From positions 405,001 to 469,000 of the forward strand of contig CAJNDS010000813.1 of assembly GCA_905221605.1 (NCBI GenBank): a stretch of 64,000 bases of DNA, in the 5' to 3' direction. The notes beneath the pieces are model-generated. The model saw only the letters and a list, made by a program, of their open reading frames with translations. It did not search any database and was not told the origin of the DNA. The translations under genes were made by a program, and so were the position numbers. The DNA comes from Symbiodinium natans. Taxonomy: Eukaryota; Sar; Dinophyceae; Suessiales; Symbiodiniaceae. Within the stretch, counting starts at the first letter, position 1; every line of letters starts with the position of its first letter. Positions 1-10,800 of the stretch are shown here, one piece after another.

Positions 1-75
1 CGTATCGCATCACCAAAGCTGGCCAAGGTGGTGGTGGTCCCATCAGTGTGCAGGACTGTGCTTTGAAGAGTTTAG

Positions 76-558
76 GGATGCGTTAGCAAGGATTTTTCTT
101 TTGGGAGCATTCAATGTGAGGTACACATCAAACCTACTTTATCGTATGTCCTGCAGGAGCTGGCATCGGTCTTGCGTCGTGATGATGGTTCTTTTCGACT
201 TGGCGCTGGTAGTGTTTGCCACACGGATTCGGCCCGTGCGTACAAGCAGCTGGGCGTCGAGGATGGCCCCCTTTTCGATGGCTCCTTCTGCAACGCGAAG
301 GAGCTCAAGGGTCTGAAGCTTGCCCACACCAATGTCAAGCACAAACCTCCAAAACCGGAGTTTACCAAGCCGTTTGACGTGCCTGTGTGGCAGGGTATTG
401 ATGACGATTGGGAGGTTGAGACGCGCATCGGCGGCACGCAGAGGCTGGATGGCTTTTTTGCCAGCTTCCGCCGAGACGTGGGGCGGCAGCCCTTCAACAC
501 TACTGGACCCACTGCACGGGACCATGTGCAAGTAGCAACAGTAGGGGCGGTAAACTGA
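76..558 (+). pseudogene. C-terminal fragment of an ISXO2/IS1595-like (Merlin-type) DDE transposase
   Basis: The frame is open from a TAG at 73-75 to TGA at 556-558; the first ATG is at 172, but the similarity seems to begin before it. The translation has the order expected of the ISXO2-like DDE domain: a HTDSARAY segment (second catalytic Asp context), then KLAHTNVKH, then GTQRLDGFFASFRR, which corresponds to the family's H-T-x-x-I-E-x-F-W-x-x-L-K-R block. The final acidic residue is Asp where the family usually has Glu or Asn. The N-terminal part, including the first catalytic Asp, is missing at the window edge or behind stops in this frame, so I call it a remnant. The family moves DNA by cut and paste, and in eukaryotes is known as Merlin, with 8-9-bp target duplications. 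Identification is by motif recognition only. Confidence 0.6.
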
Positions 559-1415
559 CACCCATTGTCGGCTTCAGAACCCACTTAGTTCTTATAACTC
601 CCACAACCGGGTTACACGACCGCTCCTGCGCAGCCGGCTGCGAAGGCCTTGATTCGGCCCTTCTCGCGACATCGCCTTCTACAGGCAGTTCTCCCTCCAT
701 TCCGCAAACCCTCACACAGCCGCCAAGTGCCTTGCAGGAGCCAAAAAACTTCCGGCGCAACTTGCTCGCAGCCACAGCAGCGTCTGGCTCTGAAACATTC
801 TCCAGACACGGTGTTGGTGTAATCCGGCTTTGAACCTGACCAAACCTGTTTACACCCTCCCCTCCAAGCTGCGTTACTGCTCACACGTCGGACGTGCAAT
901 GTTCTGGTCTCGAGTTCATCACACAAGGGCGCTCGCCCCTTTAGCTTCCCCCGGAAACCCCGAGGAAAACAAAACCCTGGAAAGCACCTTTCAAGGAAGC
1001 TGGAGGCCGAAGAAGGGTGCAGTTTCCGACTCTCTTCACAATCTGGCTGCCGACCGATGCTTGCACTGGAAAAAAGATTCCCTCCCTTGGAAGGCGAGCC
1101 CCAGGGTTTTGTTTTACTGCCGCCCCAAAATCATTAGCTTGTTGTTTGCGCAGGGCCTCCGAAATCGCGTCCATTCCCTTGCTGCCACAAGACTGGATGG
1201 CAAAGCCTCCTAAATCGCGTCAATTGCTTTTGACTTGGGGCAGGGGTCTCTAAAACAGTGCCATGCTGTTGAGGTCGCCTCGCGCGTCTCCACAATGCTG
1301 GGACATTTGGGTTACCTGTTCCGGCCTCACAGCGCTTTGTCTAAGTTTAGGATACCTTCTGACTCCTCAACTCGGTGTTGCTAGGATACCTTCTCACTCA
1401 TAAATAAATCCGGCG
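559..1415. other. No supported gene
   Basis: Mixed-composition sequence. Short open frames occur on both strands (for example minus 941-1174), but none shows a recognisable motif, composition contrast or conserved duplicate. The last ~60 bases contain a near-duplicate of GGATACCTTCT (about 1,350 and 1,385) just before the satellite begins. Confidence 0.5.
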
Positions 1416-3185
1416 TCGAAAAAGTATGGCTCATGCATCCTAAACCCTTTTGGATCCAAAAGCTACAAACTTGATTTTCACAGGCACCACGGGTGCTTGT
1501 CTTTGCATGGATTTTGAAAGGAGGAAGCCCGCATAGCGAAAACAGAGCAGGGAGGCCCCATAGTTCAAAAAAATATGGCTCATGCATCCTAAACCCTTTT
1601 GGATCCAAAAGCTACAAACTTGATTTTCACAGGCACCACGGGTGCTTGTCTTTGCATGGATTTTGAAAGGACGAAGCCCGCATAGCGAAAACAGAGCAGG
1701 GAGGCCCCAGAGTTCAAAAAAATATGGCTCATGCATCCTAAACCCTTTTGGATCCAAAAGCTACAAACTTGATTTTCACAGGCACCACGGGTGCTTGTCT
1801 TTGCATGGATTTTGAAAGGACGAAGCCCGCATAGCGAAAACAGAGCAGGGAGGCCCCAGAGTTCAAAAAAATATGGCTCATGAATCCTAAACCCTTTTGG
1901 ATCCAAAAGCTACAAGATCTTCAAACTTTGATTTTCACAGGCACCACGGGTGCTTGTCTTTGCATGGATTTTGAAAGGACGAAGCCCGCATAGCGAAAAC
2001 AGAGCAGGGAGGCCCCATAGTTCAAAAAAATATGGCTCATGCATCCTAAACCCTTTTGGATCCAAAAGCTACAAACTTGATTTTCACAGGCACCACGGGT
2101 GCTTGTCTTTGCATGGATTTTGAAAGGACGAAGCCCGCATAGCGAAAACAGAGCAGGGAGGCCCCAGAGTTCAAAAAAATATGGCTCATGAATCCTAAAC
2201 CCTTTTGGATCCAAAAGCTACAAGATCTTCAAACTTTGATTTTCACAGGCACCACGGGTGCTTGTCTTTGCATGGATTTTGAAAGGACGAAGCCCGCATA
2301 GCGAAAACAGAGCAGGGAGGCCCCAGAGTTCAAAAAAATATGGCTCATGAATCCTAAACCCTTTTGGATCCAAAAGCTACAAGATCTTCAAACTTTGATT
2401 TTCACAGGCACCACGGGTGCTTGTCTTTGCATGGATTTTGAAAGGACGAAGCCCGCATAGCGAAAACAGAGCAGGGAGGCCCCATAGTTCAAAAAAATAT
2501 GGCTCATGAATCCTAAACCCTTTTGGATCCAAAAGCTACAAGATCTTCAAACTTTGATTTTCACAGGCACCACGGGTGCTTGTCTTTGCATGGATTTTGA
2601 AAGGACGAAGCCCGCATAGCGAAAACAGAGCAGGGAGGCCCCAGAGTTCAAAAAAATATGGCTCATGCATCCTAAACCCTTTTGGATCCAAAAGCTACAA
2701 GATCTTCAAACTTTGATTTTCACAGGCACCACGGGTGCTTGTCTTTGCATGGATTTTGAAAGGACGAAGCCCGCATAGCGAAAACAGAGCAGGGAGGCCC
2801 CATAGTTCAAAAAAATATGGCTCATGAATCCTAAACCCTTTTGGATCCAAAAGCTACAAGATCTTCTAACTTTGATTTTCACAGGCACCACGGGTGCTTG
2901 TCTTTGCATGGATTTTGAAAGGACGAAGCCCGCATAGCGAAAACAGAGCAGGGAGGCCCCATAGTTCAAAAAAATATGGCTCATGAATCCTAAACCCTCT
3001 GGGACCCAAAAGCTACAAGATCTTCAAACTTTGATTTTCACAGGCACCACGGGTGCTTGTCTTTGCATGGATTTTGAAAGGACGAAGCCCGCATAGCGAA
3101 AACAGAGCAGGGAGGCCCCATAGTTCAAAAAAATATGGCTCATGAATCCTAAACCCTCTGGGACCCAAAAGCTACAAGACCTTCA
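1416..3185. repeat. Tandem satellite, mixed 149-bp and 159-bp units, about 11-12 copies
   Basis: The word ATGGCTCATG recurs at about 1426, 1575, 1724, 1873, 2032, 2181, 2340, 2499, 2658, 2817, 2976 and 3135. Spacing is 149, 149, 149, 159, 149, then 159 throughout. The longer unit differs by a ~10-bp insertion containing AGATCTTC. Units are nearly identical, with small switches (CATAG/CAGAG, GCATCC/GAATCC, and CTTTTGGATC replaced by CTCTGGGACC in the last copies). Minus-strand open frames of about 100 codons through the array are repeats of one another, and the 149-bp period breaks phase between units, so I do not call them genes. The array ends in a truncated unit near 3,185. Confidence 0.95.
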
Positions 3186-3189
3186 AACT

Positions 3190-4312
3190 TATCACAAACT
3201 TATCACAGGCGCTTGTCACGACGTGCTAAACCAGCTCACGCTCCCTATTGGTGGGTGAACAGTCCGACACTTCGAGACTTCTGCGTCTCAATGATAGGAA
3301 GAGCCGACAGCCAAGGATCAAAAAACGCAAGCAGTCCAGCCCCCTACCTACTCCCTCCCACCCCGAGGCGATCAGTCGCAGTCCAACAGATGATGGCTTC
3401 GTGGTAGGACCTTTCCAGCTGGCCACATGAGTCACATGAACCAAGTATCTGAAGGAAGTGTTCCTTTCGCACTGATTTCGATTACTGTCGCAGCATCCAG
3501 TTCATCAGTCGGGCAAACTAACCTGTCTCACGAAGCTCACGTTCCCTATTGGCGGGTGAAGACTCTGACACTTTGGGACTTCTGCGTCTTAATGATAGGA
3601 AGAGCCGACATCCAAGGATCAAAAAGCGCACACAGTCCAGCCCCCTACCTACGCCCTCCCACCCCCTCCGAAACACCGAAAAACCCTGAACACGTGCACA
3701 CAGTCCAGCCCCCTACCTACGCCCTCCCACCCCTCCGAAGCACCGAAAAGCCCTGAACACTGAGCGGCGTTCAGTCGCAGTCCAACAGATGATGGCTTCG
3801 TGGTATGACCTTACTGTCGCAGCATCCAGTTCATCAGTCGGGCAAACTAACCTGTCTCACGAGGCTCATGTTCCCTATTGGCGCGTGGTAATCCGACACT
3901 TCGGGACTTCTGCGTCTCAATGATAGGAACTCCCGCCCTCTCCGAAACACCGAAAAACCCTGAACACGTGCACACAGTCCCTACGCCCTCCCACCCCCTC
4001 CCAAGCACCGAAAAGCCCTGAACACTGAGCGGCGTTCAGTCGCAGTCCAACAGATGATGGCTTCGTCGCATGACCTTACTGTCGCAGCATCCAGTTCTCA
4101 CGAAGCTCACGTTCCCTATTGGCGGGTGAAGACTCTGACACTTTGGGACTTCTGCGTCTTAATGATAGGAAGAGCCGACATCCAAGGATCAAAAAGCGCA
4201 CACAGTCCAGCCCCCTACCTACGCCCTCCCACCCCCTCTGAAACACCGAAAAACCCTGAACACGTGCACACAGTCCCTCTGCCTACGCCCTCCCACCCCT
4301 CCGAAGCTGTGC
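3190..4312. repeat. Complex repeat block, about four diverged copies with internal deletions
   Basis: A cassette recurs at about 3,228-3,420, 3,530-3,800, 3,860-4,070 and 4,095-4,310. Its landmarks are GCTCACGTTCCCTATTGG, GACTTCTGCGTC, ATGATAGGAAGAGCCGACA, CCCTACCTACGCCCTCCCAC, CCGAAACACCGAAAAACCCTG and GATGATGGCTTCGT. Copies differ by block deletions and partial internal duplication of the C-rich part, so unit length is variable. No conserved reading frame runs through the copies. Confidence 0.85.
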
Positions 4313-4709
4313 TTGGGACGCGGGCAAGCGTGTGATGATGCGGCTGACAGGCAGTCCTTTCATGGGCATGGAGGACAAGACAGAAAACATTCGTCAACCA
4401 AACGAAGCGTCTGCGGTTCACAGGTGTGCTTTGGCCAAGTCGCGCACGGTGCAAAGTTTTTGGGGGCTCCGAAACATGACTTGCATCGCAAAGAGGCCGC
4501 GCAGAGGACGCCAAATCGCGCTTTCGCCCAAAGTCCGTGCATTTTCAGTACTCGAAATGGTGCTTCCGCCCAGATCCCACTCATGTTCCCCACCGGACAA
4601 GTGGGGTTGTTAGCTTTTAAGGACAAAGCGGCGGCGCACATCATGCGACGCGATTCTCAGGACAGAAGGCAGGACAGCGTTGAGGCAGACAGCAGTACGA
4701 GATGCAGGA
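4313..4709. other. No supported gene
   Basis: Unique-looking sequence between two repeat blocks. Open frames exist on both strands (plus 4,313-4,771 is the longest) but they run on into the adjacent tandem repeat, and I see no motif or duplicate that favours one of them. Confidence 0.45.
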
Positions 4710-4965
4710 CGCTAAGCAGGCCAGGGAGGCTGAGGCGGGCAACTGTGCCGGATTGTGGCCACGTGCAATAAACAGGCCAGGAGGGCTCAGGCGGGGAATT
4801 GTGCCGGAATATGGCCAGACGCAGTAATTAAGCAGGCCAAGGAGCCTCGCAATAAGCAGGCCGGGAAGGCTCAGGGGTCAACTGTACCGGGCACACGGGA
4901 AGGCTCAGGCAGGCAACTGTACCGGAATGCGGCCACACGCACCAAGCTGGCCACATTTTGTGTGC
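4710..4965. repeat. Degenerate ~57-60-bp tandem repeat
   Basis: Units begin with (A)AGCAGGCCAGGGAGGCT or close variants at about 4,714, 4,770, 4,830 (truncated), 4,854 and 4,897. They share GGCAACTGTGCCGG or GGCAACTGTACCGG and GGCCACACGCA-type tails. Two units are shortened. The array abuts the foldback repeat at 4,981. Confidence 0.8.
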
Positions 4966-4980
4966 TGTCACTACAAACTA

Positions 4981-5238
4981 GAAGGCCTTGAAATCGTGCG
5001 CTGCGCAGGGAATTTCCAGGGTTACGATTTTGTTTTGTGCGTTTTACAGTAGGAACCGCGCCAAAAAACACAAAATCGTAACCCTGGACGTTGTCAAAAA
5101 AAAGAGTCTTTTTCGTTTTTTTTAGAGAACACCCAGGGTTACGATTTTGTGTTTTTGGCACCGTTCCTACTGTAAAACGCACAAAACAAAATCGTAACCC
5201 TGGAATTTCCCTGCGCAGTGCACGATTTCGAGGCCTTC
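4981..5238. repeat. Long foldback (inverted) repeat, arms about 110 bp
   Basis: The left arm (about 4,981-5,094) and right arm (about 5,128-5,238) are near-perfect reverse complements. Outer ends read GAAGGCCTTGAAATCGTGC and its complement GCACGATTTCGAGGCCTTC. Both arms contain CCAGGGTTACGATTTTG, TTTTACAGTAGGAAC and CCCTGCGCAG in mirrored order. A T/A-rich spacer of about 35 bp lies between them. There are no coding features. It could be a foldback or MITE-type element, or an inverted duplication of the ~94-bp repeat that follows. I could not find a clean target duplication. Confidence 0.85.
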
Positions 5239-5545
5239 AAGAGCCATTTTCGGTGACTTTTCCAAGGTAAAACGCGCAAAGCAAAATCGTAACCCTGGAC
5301 ATTCCCTGCGCAGCGCACGATTTTCAAGGACTTCAGGAACCATTTTCGTGGTTTTCCTGAGGGAAAACGCTCCAAGCAAGATCGTAAGCCTAGAAATTCA
5401 CTGCACCGTGCACGACTTCAAGGACTTTAGCAGCCATCTTCGTGATTTTCCGGAGGGACAATGCTCAAGGTGCAATCGTATCCCTGGAATGCGCTTTCAA
5501 GGACTTTAGGAGCTAGTTTTCCTTAGCGAAAACGCTCAACCATCC
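5239..5545. repeat. Degenerate tandem repeat (~94 bp) related to the foldback arms
   Basis: The pattern AAAACGCNCAA-GCAA-ATCGTA-CCCTGGA, then TTCCCTGCGCAG-GCACGA-TTCAAGGACTT, recurs at about 5,269, 5,363 and 5,456 with growing divergence. It uses the same words as the arms of the adjacent foldback, in the orientation of the right arm. Confidence 0.75.
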
Positions 5546-6524
5546 TGAACCCCAGGCCTTCTTCGCTCGCAGGCGCCCCAGAGGAGGCAGGTGTCCGATC
5601 ACATCTGCCACAGCGTTTTTGATTCTAACTTGAGCCGAAGCCTGAAGCAAAAAAAAGCTTGAACTTCACCTGCTGCCCACGGATCTCGCCAAGAAATCCC
5701 AGATTGCCGGCATCACAGACCTACAAAGGAATTGTTGTTAAACTTCGGTGGAATTGTGGAATGGTTTCGTCCGCAAGCGCAAAAACTGTCTTCTTCTTCT
5801 GCCGCCTTTCCCCCCCCCAAGCCTGCCCCCCCAGCCTGCCCCCCCAACCTGCCCCCCCCGTTGTCCCTCCTCCTTTGGCTCTTCGGGGTTTTGGGATCAG
5901 GTTGCGGTAAAAGATCTGTCCAACTTTCCACGCCCCCATAACTCCCACAGCCCTCTTAAACGTCACAAAACTTCACAAACGCTTTCGTCGTCCTAGGGTC
6001 CTAGGCCCACGCTAATCATGATTGCGGACTCGTCAGCTTCTTTAAGCATCTTCAAGCCTCACGTTGGGGCTGGTGCTTGTGATACAGCTGCAGTGTAAGA
6101 TCTGAACGCGGCACAGGCTGCCAAAGACGATCACAGCAGCTGCGCCTCACAAAGTTAAACAGTCGACGCTCCAGGCGTATGCTGTGCAGCGCTGCTGGCG
6201 CAGCCTCCAAAGCACCAGCTTCCAAAGTATCTGGCGCGGCTTCAAACCTGGTGTCATAAATTGAGCACCACAACTGAACCTTAAAAGGCTTGCACCGGTG
6301 CACCGGTACACTGTACACTGCAGCACGGGCTGCAAAACGCCAGACATGCAGCTACGTCATAAAAGACGACGGTTGCAGCGATGCCCCGAGACACAGAAGC
6401 ACGGGCTACAGAAGACTCGACTAGCAGCTGCAACTGGAGCGACTTACCTGTACACAGCACGGGCTGCAAGAACAGAGAACACTGCAAACAACAGCGGCTG
6501 CTGCACATCACACAGTAGCACTTC
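5546..6524. other. No supported gene; C-rich low-complexity patch
   Basis: At about 5,810-5,865 there are runs of 7-9 C with CCTGCCCCCCC repeated. From 6,050 to 6,520 words such as CAGCACGGGCTGCAA and GCTCCAGGCG recur, suggesting old local duplications. Open frames (for example plus 6,298-6,645) have biased composition and no motif. Confidence 0.5.
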
Positions 6525-6640
6525 CTACGCTCCAGGCGCTGGATTCGGACCAACACTTGCAGCGGCTTTCAATGCCAAGATTCTGCTCAGGTCTTCTTGC
6601 GACAGCTTCTTGGCATGTGCGACTAACCTGGCGCAGAAGA
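6525..6640 (-). pseudogene. Downstream part of a host ORF interrupted by the copia element
   Basis: Read on the minus strand from the target duplication, the frame that enters the element at 16,017 continues here and ends at TAG (6,525-6,527). It encodes a basic helical segment containing ARLVAHAKKLSQEDLSRIL and an alanine-rich tail. I remember the pattern 'K-x-L-S-x-E-D-L-x-x-I-L' following a coiled coil from many dinoflagellate proteins, which supports joining it to the segment at 16,017-16,266. No catalytic motif is visible and the function is unknown. The join is inferred from frame continuity across the empty site. Confidence 0.6.
6636..6640. repeat. Target-site duplication (GAAGA), left copy
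   Basis: The five bases before the left LTR are GAAGA, and the same five follow the right LTR at 16,017-16,021. Five base pairs is the usual length for Ty1/copia integration. Confidence 0.93.
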
Positions 6641-7039
6641 TGTGAAAACACAGCAGCAGCGCGCTGAACCCTCTTTTTCTCACGACTTGAGCCAAAGTCA
6701 TAAGCCGGAGGCTTCGTCAGTGAAACTCTTTACACACAGGTGAAAACTCTGCTCTGCCACGTGTTCTCCACAGCCACAAAACAAACTCAAACGTCAGTGG
6801 GAGTTCTCGTGACCTACCCAACTACACCTAAAGCAAGCAAAACGTGCACAGTCACTTCTACAGCTTCCAGACACACATCCCTACAACTCAAGCAATTCAA
6901 AAAGGCTTTCCCACTTAAAGCGGCACTCCCGTCGAGCCTCCAAGGCACAACTACGGAGTTCCTACAACTACACACACACAACTCTGAGCCAGCATGCAGG
7001 ACAACAAAGTTAACATGTCCTTAGACAGGAACTTTCACA
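6641..7039 (-). repeat. 3' LTR of the copia element (399 bp)
   Basis: On the plus strand it runs from TGTGAAAACACAG to GGAACTTTCACA, giving TGTGAAA/TTTCACA terminal inverted repeats. It matches 15,618-16,016 at every base I compared. Short open frames inside the LTR (for example plus 6,740-7,024, repeated at 15,717-16,001) are identical only because the LTRs are, and are not evidence for a gene. Confidence 0.96.
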
Positions 7040-7052
7040 CCCCCGCTTGGAC
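7040..7052 (-). other. Probable polypurine tract adjacent to the 3' LTR
   Basis: On the minus strand the bases immediately before the 3' LTR read CCAAGCGGGGG. This short G-rich purine run is in the right place to prime plus-strand DNA synthesis. It is shorter than many copia tracts and contains a C, so the assignment rests mainly on position. Confidence 0.55.
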
Positions 7053-7154
7053 TGTGATGCCTCAGAGCCACGCACTTCTTCACAGCTCGGTGTTTCCAGT
7101 GCTTAAACATCTCATCCCAGGCAAAGTCCGAAAGCGAGCACTCCTACTGCCGAC

Positions 7155-7800
7155 CTAAGAAGGTGTTCCTACAAGACCTAACGTGACTTTCGCAGCACGC
7201 AAAAGAGCTCTACCCAGTTTAGTCGGATAGATACCTGTTTCTTCGACACTAGCAAGTGAAACATGCTGATGACTTTTGTCACAGGGCTTTCCAGAGAAGA
7301 TTTCACTCCACTCCTCTCGGTTTGTAGCAAAGAACCACCGCTTAAAGACCCCGTCGAAGGCACAACGGTCCACAACCCTTCCAAAGTTCAGACCAAGGCG
7401 CTTCTTTTCTTTCAGATAACTTTCCTCCTTCCAAAGACCACAGTTCTTTGGCCATTCCTGGGTAACCAGGATCTCTTTGCAGCGGTCCTCCAGAAGTCGT
7501 CCTAAAGCTTTCCAAGATGCAACATGCTTCTTGACCTGCTCTCGCCACCGATGTCGAAACTTCGGTCGATGCCAGTTCTTAAAGCGGTAGCTACATCCAG
7601 CGGTACACGGGGAAGCTATGTGGACATAGATCTGGGGCGGTTTCCTACTCAACAGACACAGCAAGACCTCTCCTAGAAACATTTGGGTACTCTTGCTTAA
7701 GAAATCTTCTTTCTCAGTTATGCCTATATATGCTACTCGGTCACGAGCACACGCTCGGCACAACGCACTGTCCGTTGAACAAAACACCTCGATCACAAGC
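7155..7800 (-). other. Extra C-terminal domain of pol, cytosine-5 methyltransferase-like motif order
   Basis: This is the pol segment downstream of RNase H. Its motifs are a glycine-poor Rossmann-type start (VIEVFCSTDSALC), an acidic strand end (GITEKEDF), a Pro-Cys loop (IASPCTAGCSY) and an acidic-Trp-Pro loop (TQEWPKNCGLW). In C5 methyltransferases the matching order is DLFxGxGG, GxPCQxFS with the catalytic Cys, and ENV. The first motif lacks the usual glycines and EWP replaces ENV, so catalytic activity is uncertain. I recall similar extensions in other dinoflagellate copia proteins, and reports that retrotransposons of dinoflagellates and charophyte algae have captured cytosine methyltransferases; whether this is that family needs a profile comparison. 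Confidence 0.45.
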
Positions 7801-10800
7801 AGAGGAACAGATCCCAACGCAAGGTCTCTTGCCACTGGCTCGTACTTCGCCAGGTTTGTCGGGATTTTCTCAAGCTTTTCACATACTTCTTCAAGTTCTT
7901 CCATTCGTTCACGAAGGTGTTCAGGAACTACAAGACCCTGAAGGTCTTCTTCACACACTCTTTCCAGTCCACACGCAACCAGCAAATGCTCAAGCAACAA
8001 CTCCTCAGGAGATTTCGTCAGTCCATCGGCTGGATTCCGTTCTCCACTGATGAAGCTTAGAATCAGCCTTTCCAGGTGGACTAGCTCTTGAAGATAGCGA
8101 TGACGAAGCTCCAGGTGCCGAACACGGCGTAACAACCCCGTCATTTTGCTAATCGACAAAGCGGCTTCCGAATCCGAAGCCAGGTGAATCGGAAACTCAC
8201 CGGTCTCTCCTTTGGGCATTCCATACAGGAGCGTTTCCATGAGCAAAGACAAGTACACCGACTCTTTGGCTGCCTCAGTCAGGGCTGCCAATTCGGCCTC
8301 CGCCGAACTCAACGCGGTCACCGACTGTTTCCGCGAGAAAGTTTTGATCATGATGCCATGCCACTTCACGATAGCACCAGACACCGAGCAAATGTTCCAT
8401 GACGCATCCACAAAGCCAGAGAGCATGGTTTCCGAAGCGCAGCAAGGATACTCAAACGTTTCTGCCGAAAATCGCTGAAGGTACTCAGGCAAAGCCATCA
8501 CCCAGCGAACCACGCGTCTCAAGCAAGCTTCTGCCGGGCTATCTGGGTCACTCTGATACCGGCCCAGAAATCCTACCGGGTAGGACAAATGCGGCAACGT
8601 CAGGCTTGCCCACATCAACTTACCAAGCACACGTCTATAGCGTTCATACGCCTCAGTGCTGATAGGTGTTCCAGCCTCCTTCTTCCGGTACTCCCTCTCG
8701 AGGTTTCCCAGCACTGGTTTCACACCTTTTCCGCTAATGCCAAACTCTTCTCCAAGCGACTTCAAGTACCCCGGCTTCAGGCCAAAGAACACAGGCCCGT
8801 GCTCAGTGGTTCGGGCGATCACTCGACCCAAGAACTCGAGCTGCCCAGTCTTGCCAGGTTCTAGAAGCCCTGTCTGCTTCATTTTATAGATCTTCGCTAG
8901 CTTAGCGTACAGATCCTTGGCAACTGGCGGATTCTGGGAAAAGATGATGAGATCGTCAACATACACTAACACCAAGGTCAGCGCACCATCCTTCTCAAGC
9001 CGGTGATGCACAGTAGGGTCGGCAGTCTCACCAAACCCAAACTGCTTACGCAGCGTGCTTGTAAACTCTAGGTACCAGCTCAGTGGTCCTACTCTCAAGC
9101 CATTCATGGCTTTGTGTAGCTGCGCAAACAGCGGCTTGTTCTCCTCATCATACATCCCATTTGGAAACCGGATACACTCTACTCCCTGCACAGGCGCTTG
9201 CATGAAGGCAACGCTCACATCTGCTGACAACAAGGTGCCACCTCTGACAGCATGAATAGCAAGGACACCTCTCAAGGCTTCCAAAGACGTGGTGGGGGAA
9301 TATATCCCATCAGCTAGAGGATTGGATCCAAATGCATAGTCTCTCACAACAAGACGAGCACGAACTCGTTCAGGGTTCGTGGCCGACGGTTTCGAAGTCA
9401 GAACCCACCTAGTCGTATGGATTCTCCGTGTAGCTCGTTTACGGGCCTCAGCTTCTCCTATAATCGTAGCTACACCAAAAGCATCAAGTTCTGAGAGCTC
9501 GAGTCTCATACCTTCTTCAAGATGCTTACGAGGCAAAACCTTGCCAGAAACTTCGCAAACCGCATTGTCCGGGACATGGACCCAAATCTTCTTTCCACCA
9601 AACTTCATACGGAACCACTCTTTGACATTATCTCCCTTACGGATTTTTGTCGTCACTCTCAAGTCAGGCCCATCAAAGAGTTGCCTAAGGCCATGCTCAT
9701 AGAGCCACGTCAGGCCCTCTTCCATGGCATCGTCTTCTCCTGGATCCATAGGGGCGTCGAGGTCCTCAAGACCTACGCCTCCGGGAGGCTCAACCTCCAT
9801 GCCTGTTTCTTCAGGCACGTCCGAAAAATCCGGAGAATACCCATCCAACTCTCCTTCTTCTTCCATTGCTTCAGGGCCCTCAAGAGCAGGTGGTTCGGTG
9901 CGTTCAACAGGAAACTCAAGACTTCCTTCAGGGATATTTGGGGAATCAAGCGGCGGACTCGGACCATCGATTGGAACATCGAACTTGATGGGTCTTTCAG
10001 GGTCTTCCTTATTACCTCGAAGGTCACGCAAAGCAGCTTTGTCAAACTCCACTGGATCTTTGGCACGATTAGAGCTGAAGATTTCCAAACGAGGGGGCTT
10101 TCCAATACCTATTGGAACAAAGACCCGAATCCCGGATCCATTAGCACCGTGAGGTCCTACATAGAGTGCCCTCACCAAGCGCTTTCCGCGGTGCTCTGGG
10201 TAGTCCTTCTGAGGCTTCCCAAAGCCCACAACCCCAAACTCACAGCTCTTCACTGGCTGAACTGTCGACCCACGCAGTCTCTCCAAAGGCGTGCTGTGTT
10301 CCTTGGACACATGAAACAAGTTATGCATCCTCACAGAGTACCTCATGGCCTCAACAAACAGATGGCTCCCTAGAGGCAACTTTTCACCTACACGCTCTTC
10401 TAAGCCCAGCCAAACAGACCAGAACGCTTCTTTCACAAGGCAAACATGGCGTTCAACGATGCCCTTCGCTTGAGGTCTGTTTATCGCGAACGGGACCCAG
10501 TGCATTGACCTCCCCCCGAATGTCCGGTGTTTCGCTGCATTGCGGAAAACACTCTCGAGGAGATTTTCTTGGTCCCCGTGGACAACAATGTCCAATCCAC
10601 TCAATCCCATTTCCGTAAAGGCTTTGCAAACCGATACAGCGGGCACTTCATCCTCAGGTCCTAAGACCACGGTATGTATGTACCCCGACACCACATGAAC
10701 CATGAGAAGGAAACGAACATTCTTTCCGAAAAATCCAAAGTCGACTTGCAACTCTCCGGGTCCGTGGTGGTGTTTCATGTGCTTCCTACGAGCCGGCACT

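Noticed and set aside
111-584. Minus-strand ORF of 157 codons overlapping the transposase fragment
   Set aside because: It is antisense to the recognisable ISXO2-like sequence and shows no motif.
1381-3185. Several ~100-codon minus-strand ORFs with the same protein sequence
   Set aside because: They are readings through the 149/159-bp satellite; phase changes with each 149-bp unit and no promoter or motif supports translation.
1420-3185. CRISPR-like regular spacing
   Set aside because: There are no unique spacers between repeats; whole units are tandem copies.
6740-7024. 94-codon plus-strand ORF, identical at 15,717-16,001
   Set aside because: It lies inside the two identical LTRs, antisense to the element; identity reflects LTR identity, not gene conservation.
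9522-10373. 283-codon plus-strand ORF opposite pol
   Set aside because: Antisense to the integrase/linker part of pol, whose motifs are clear; no independent evidence.
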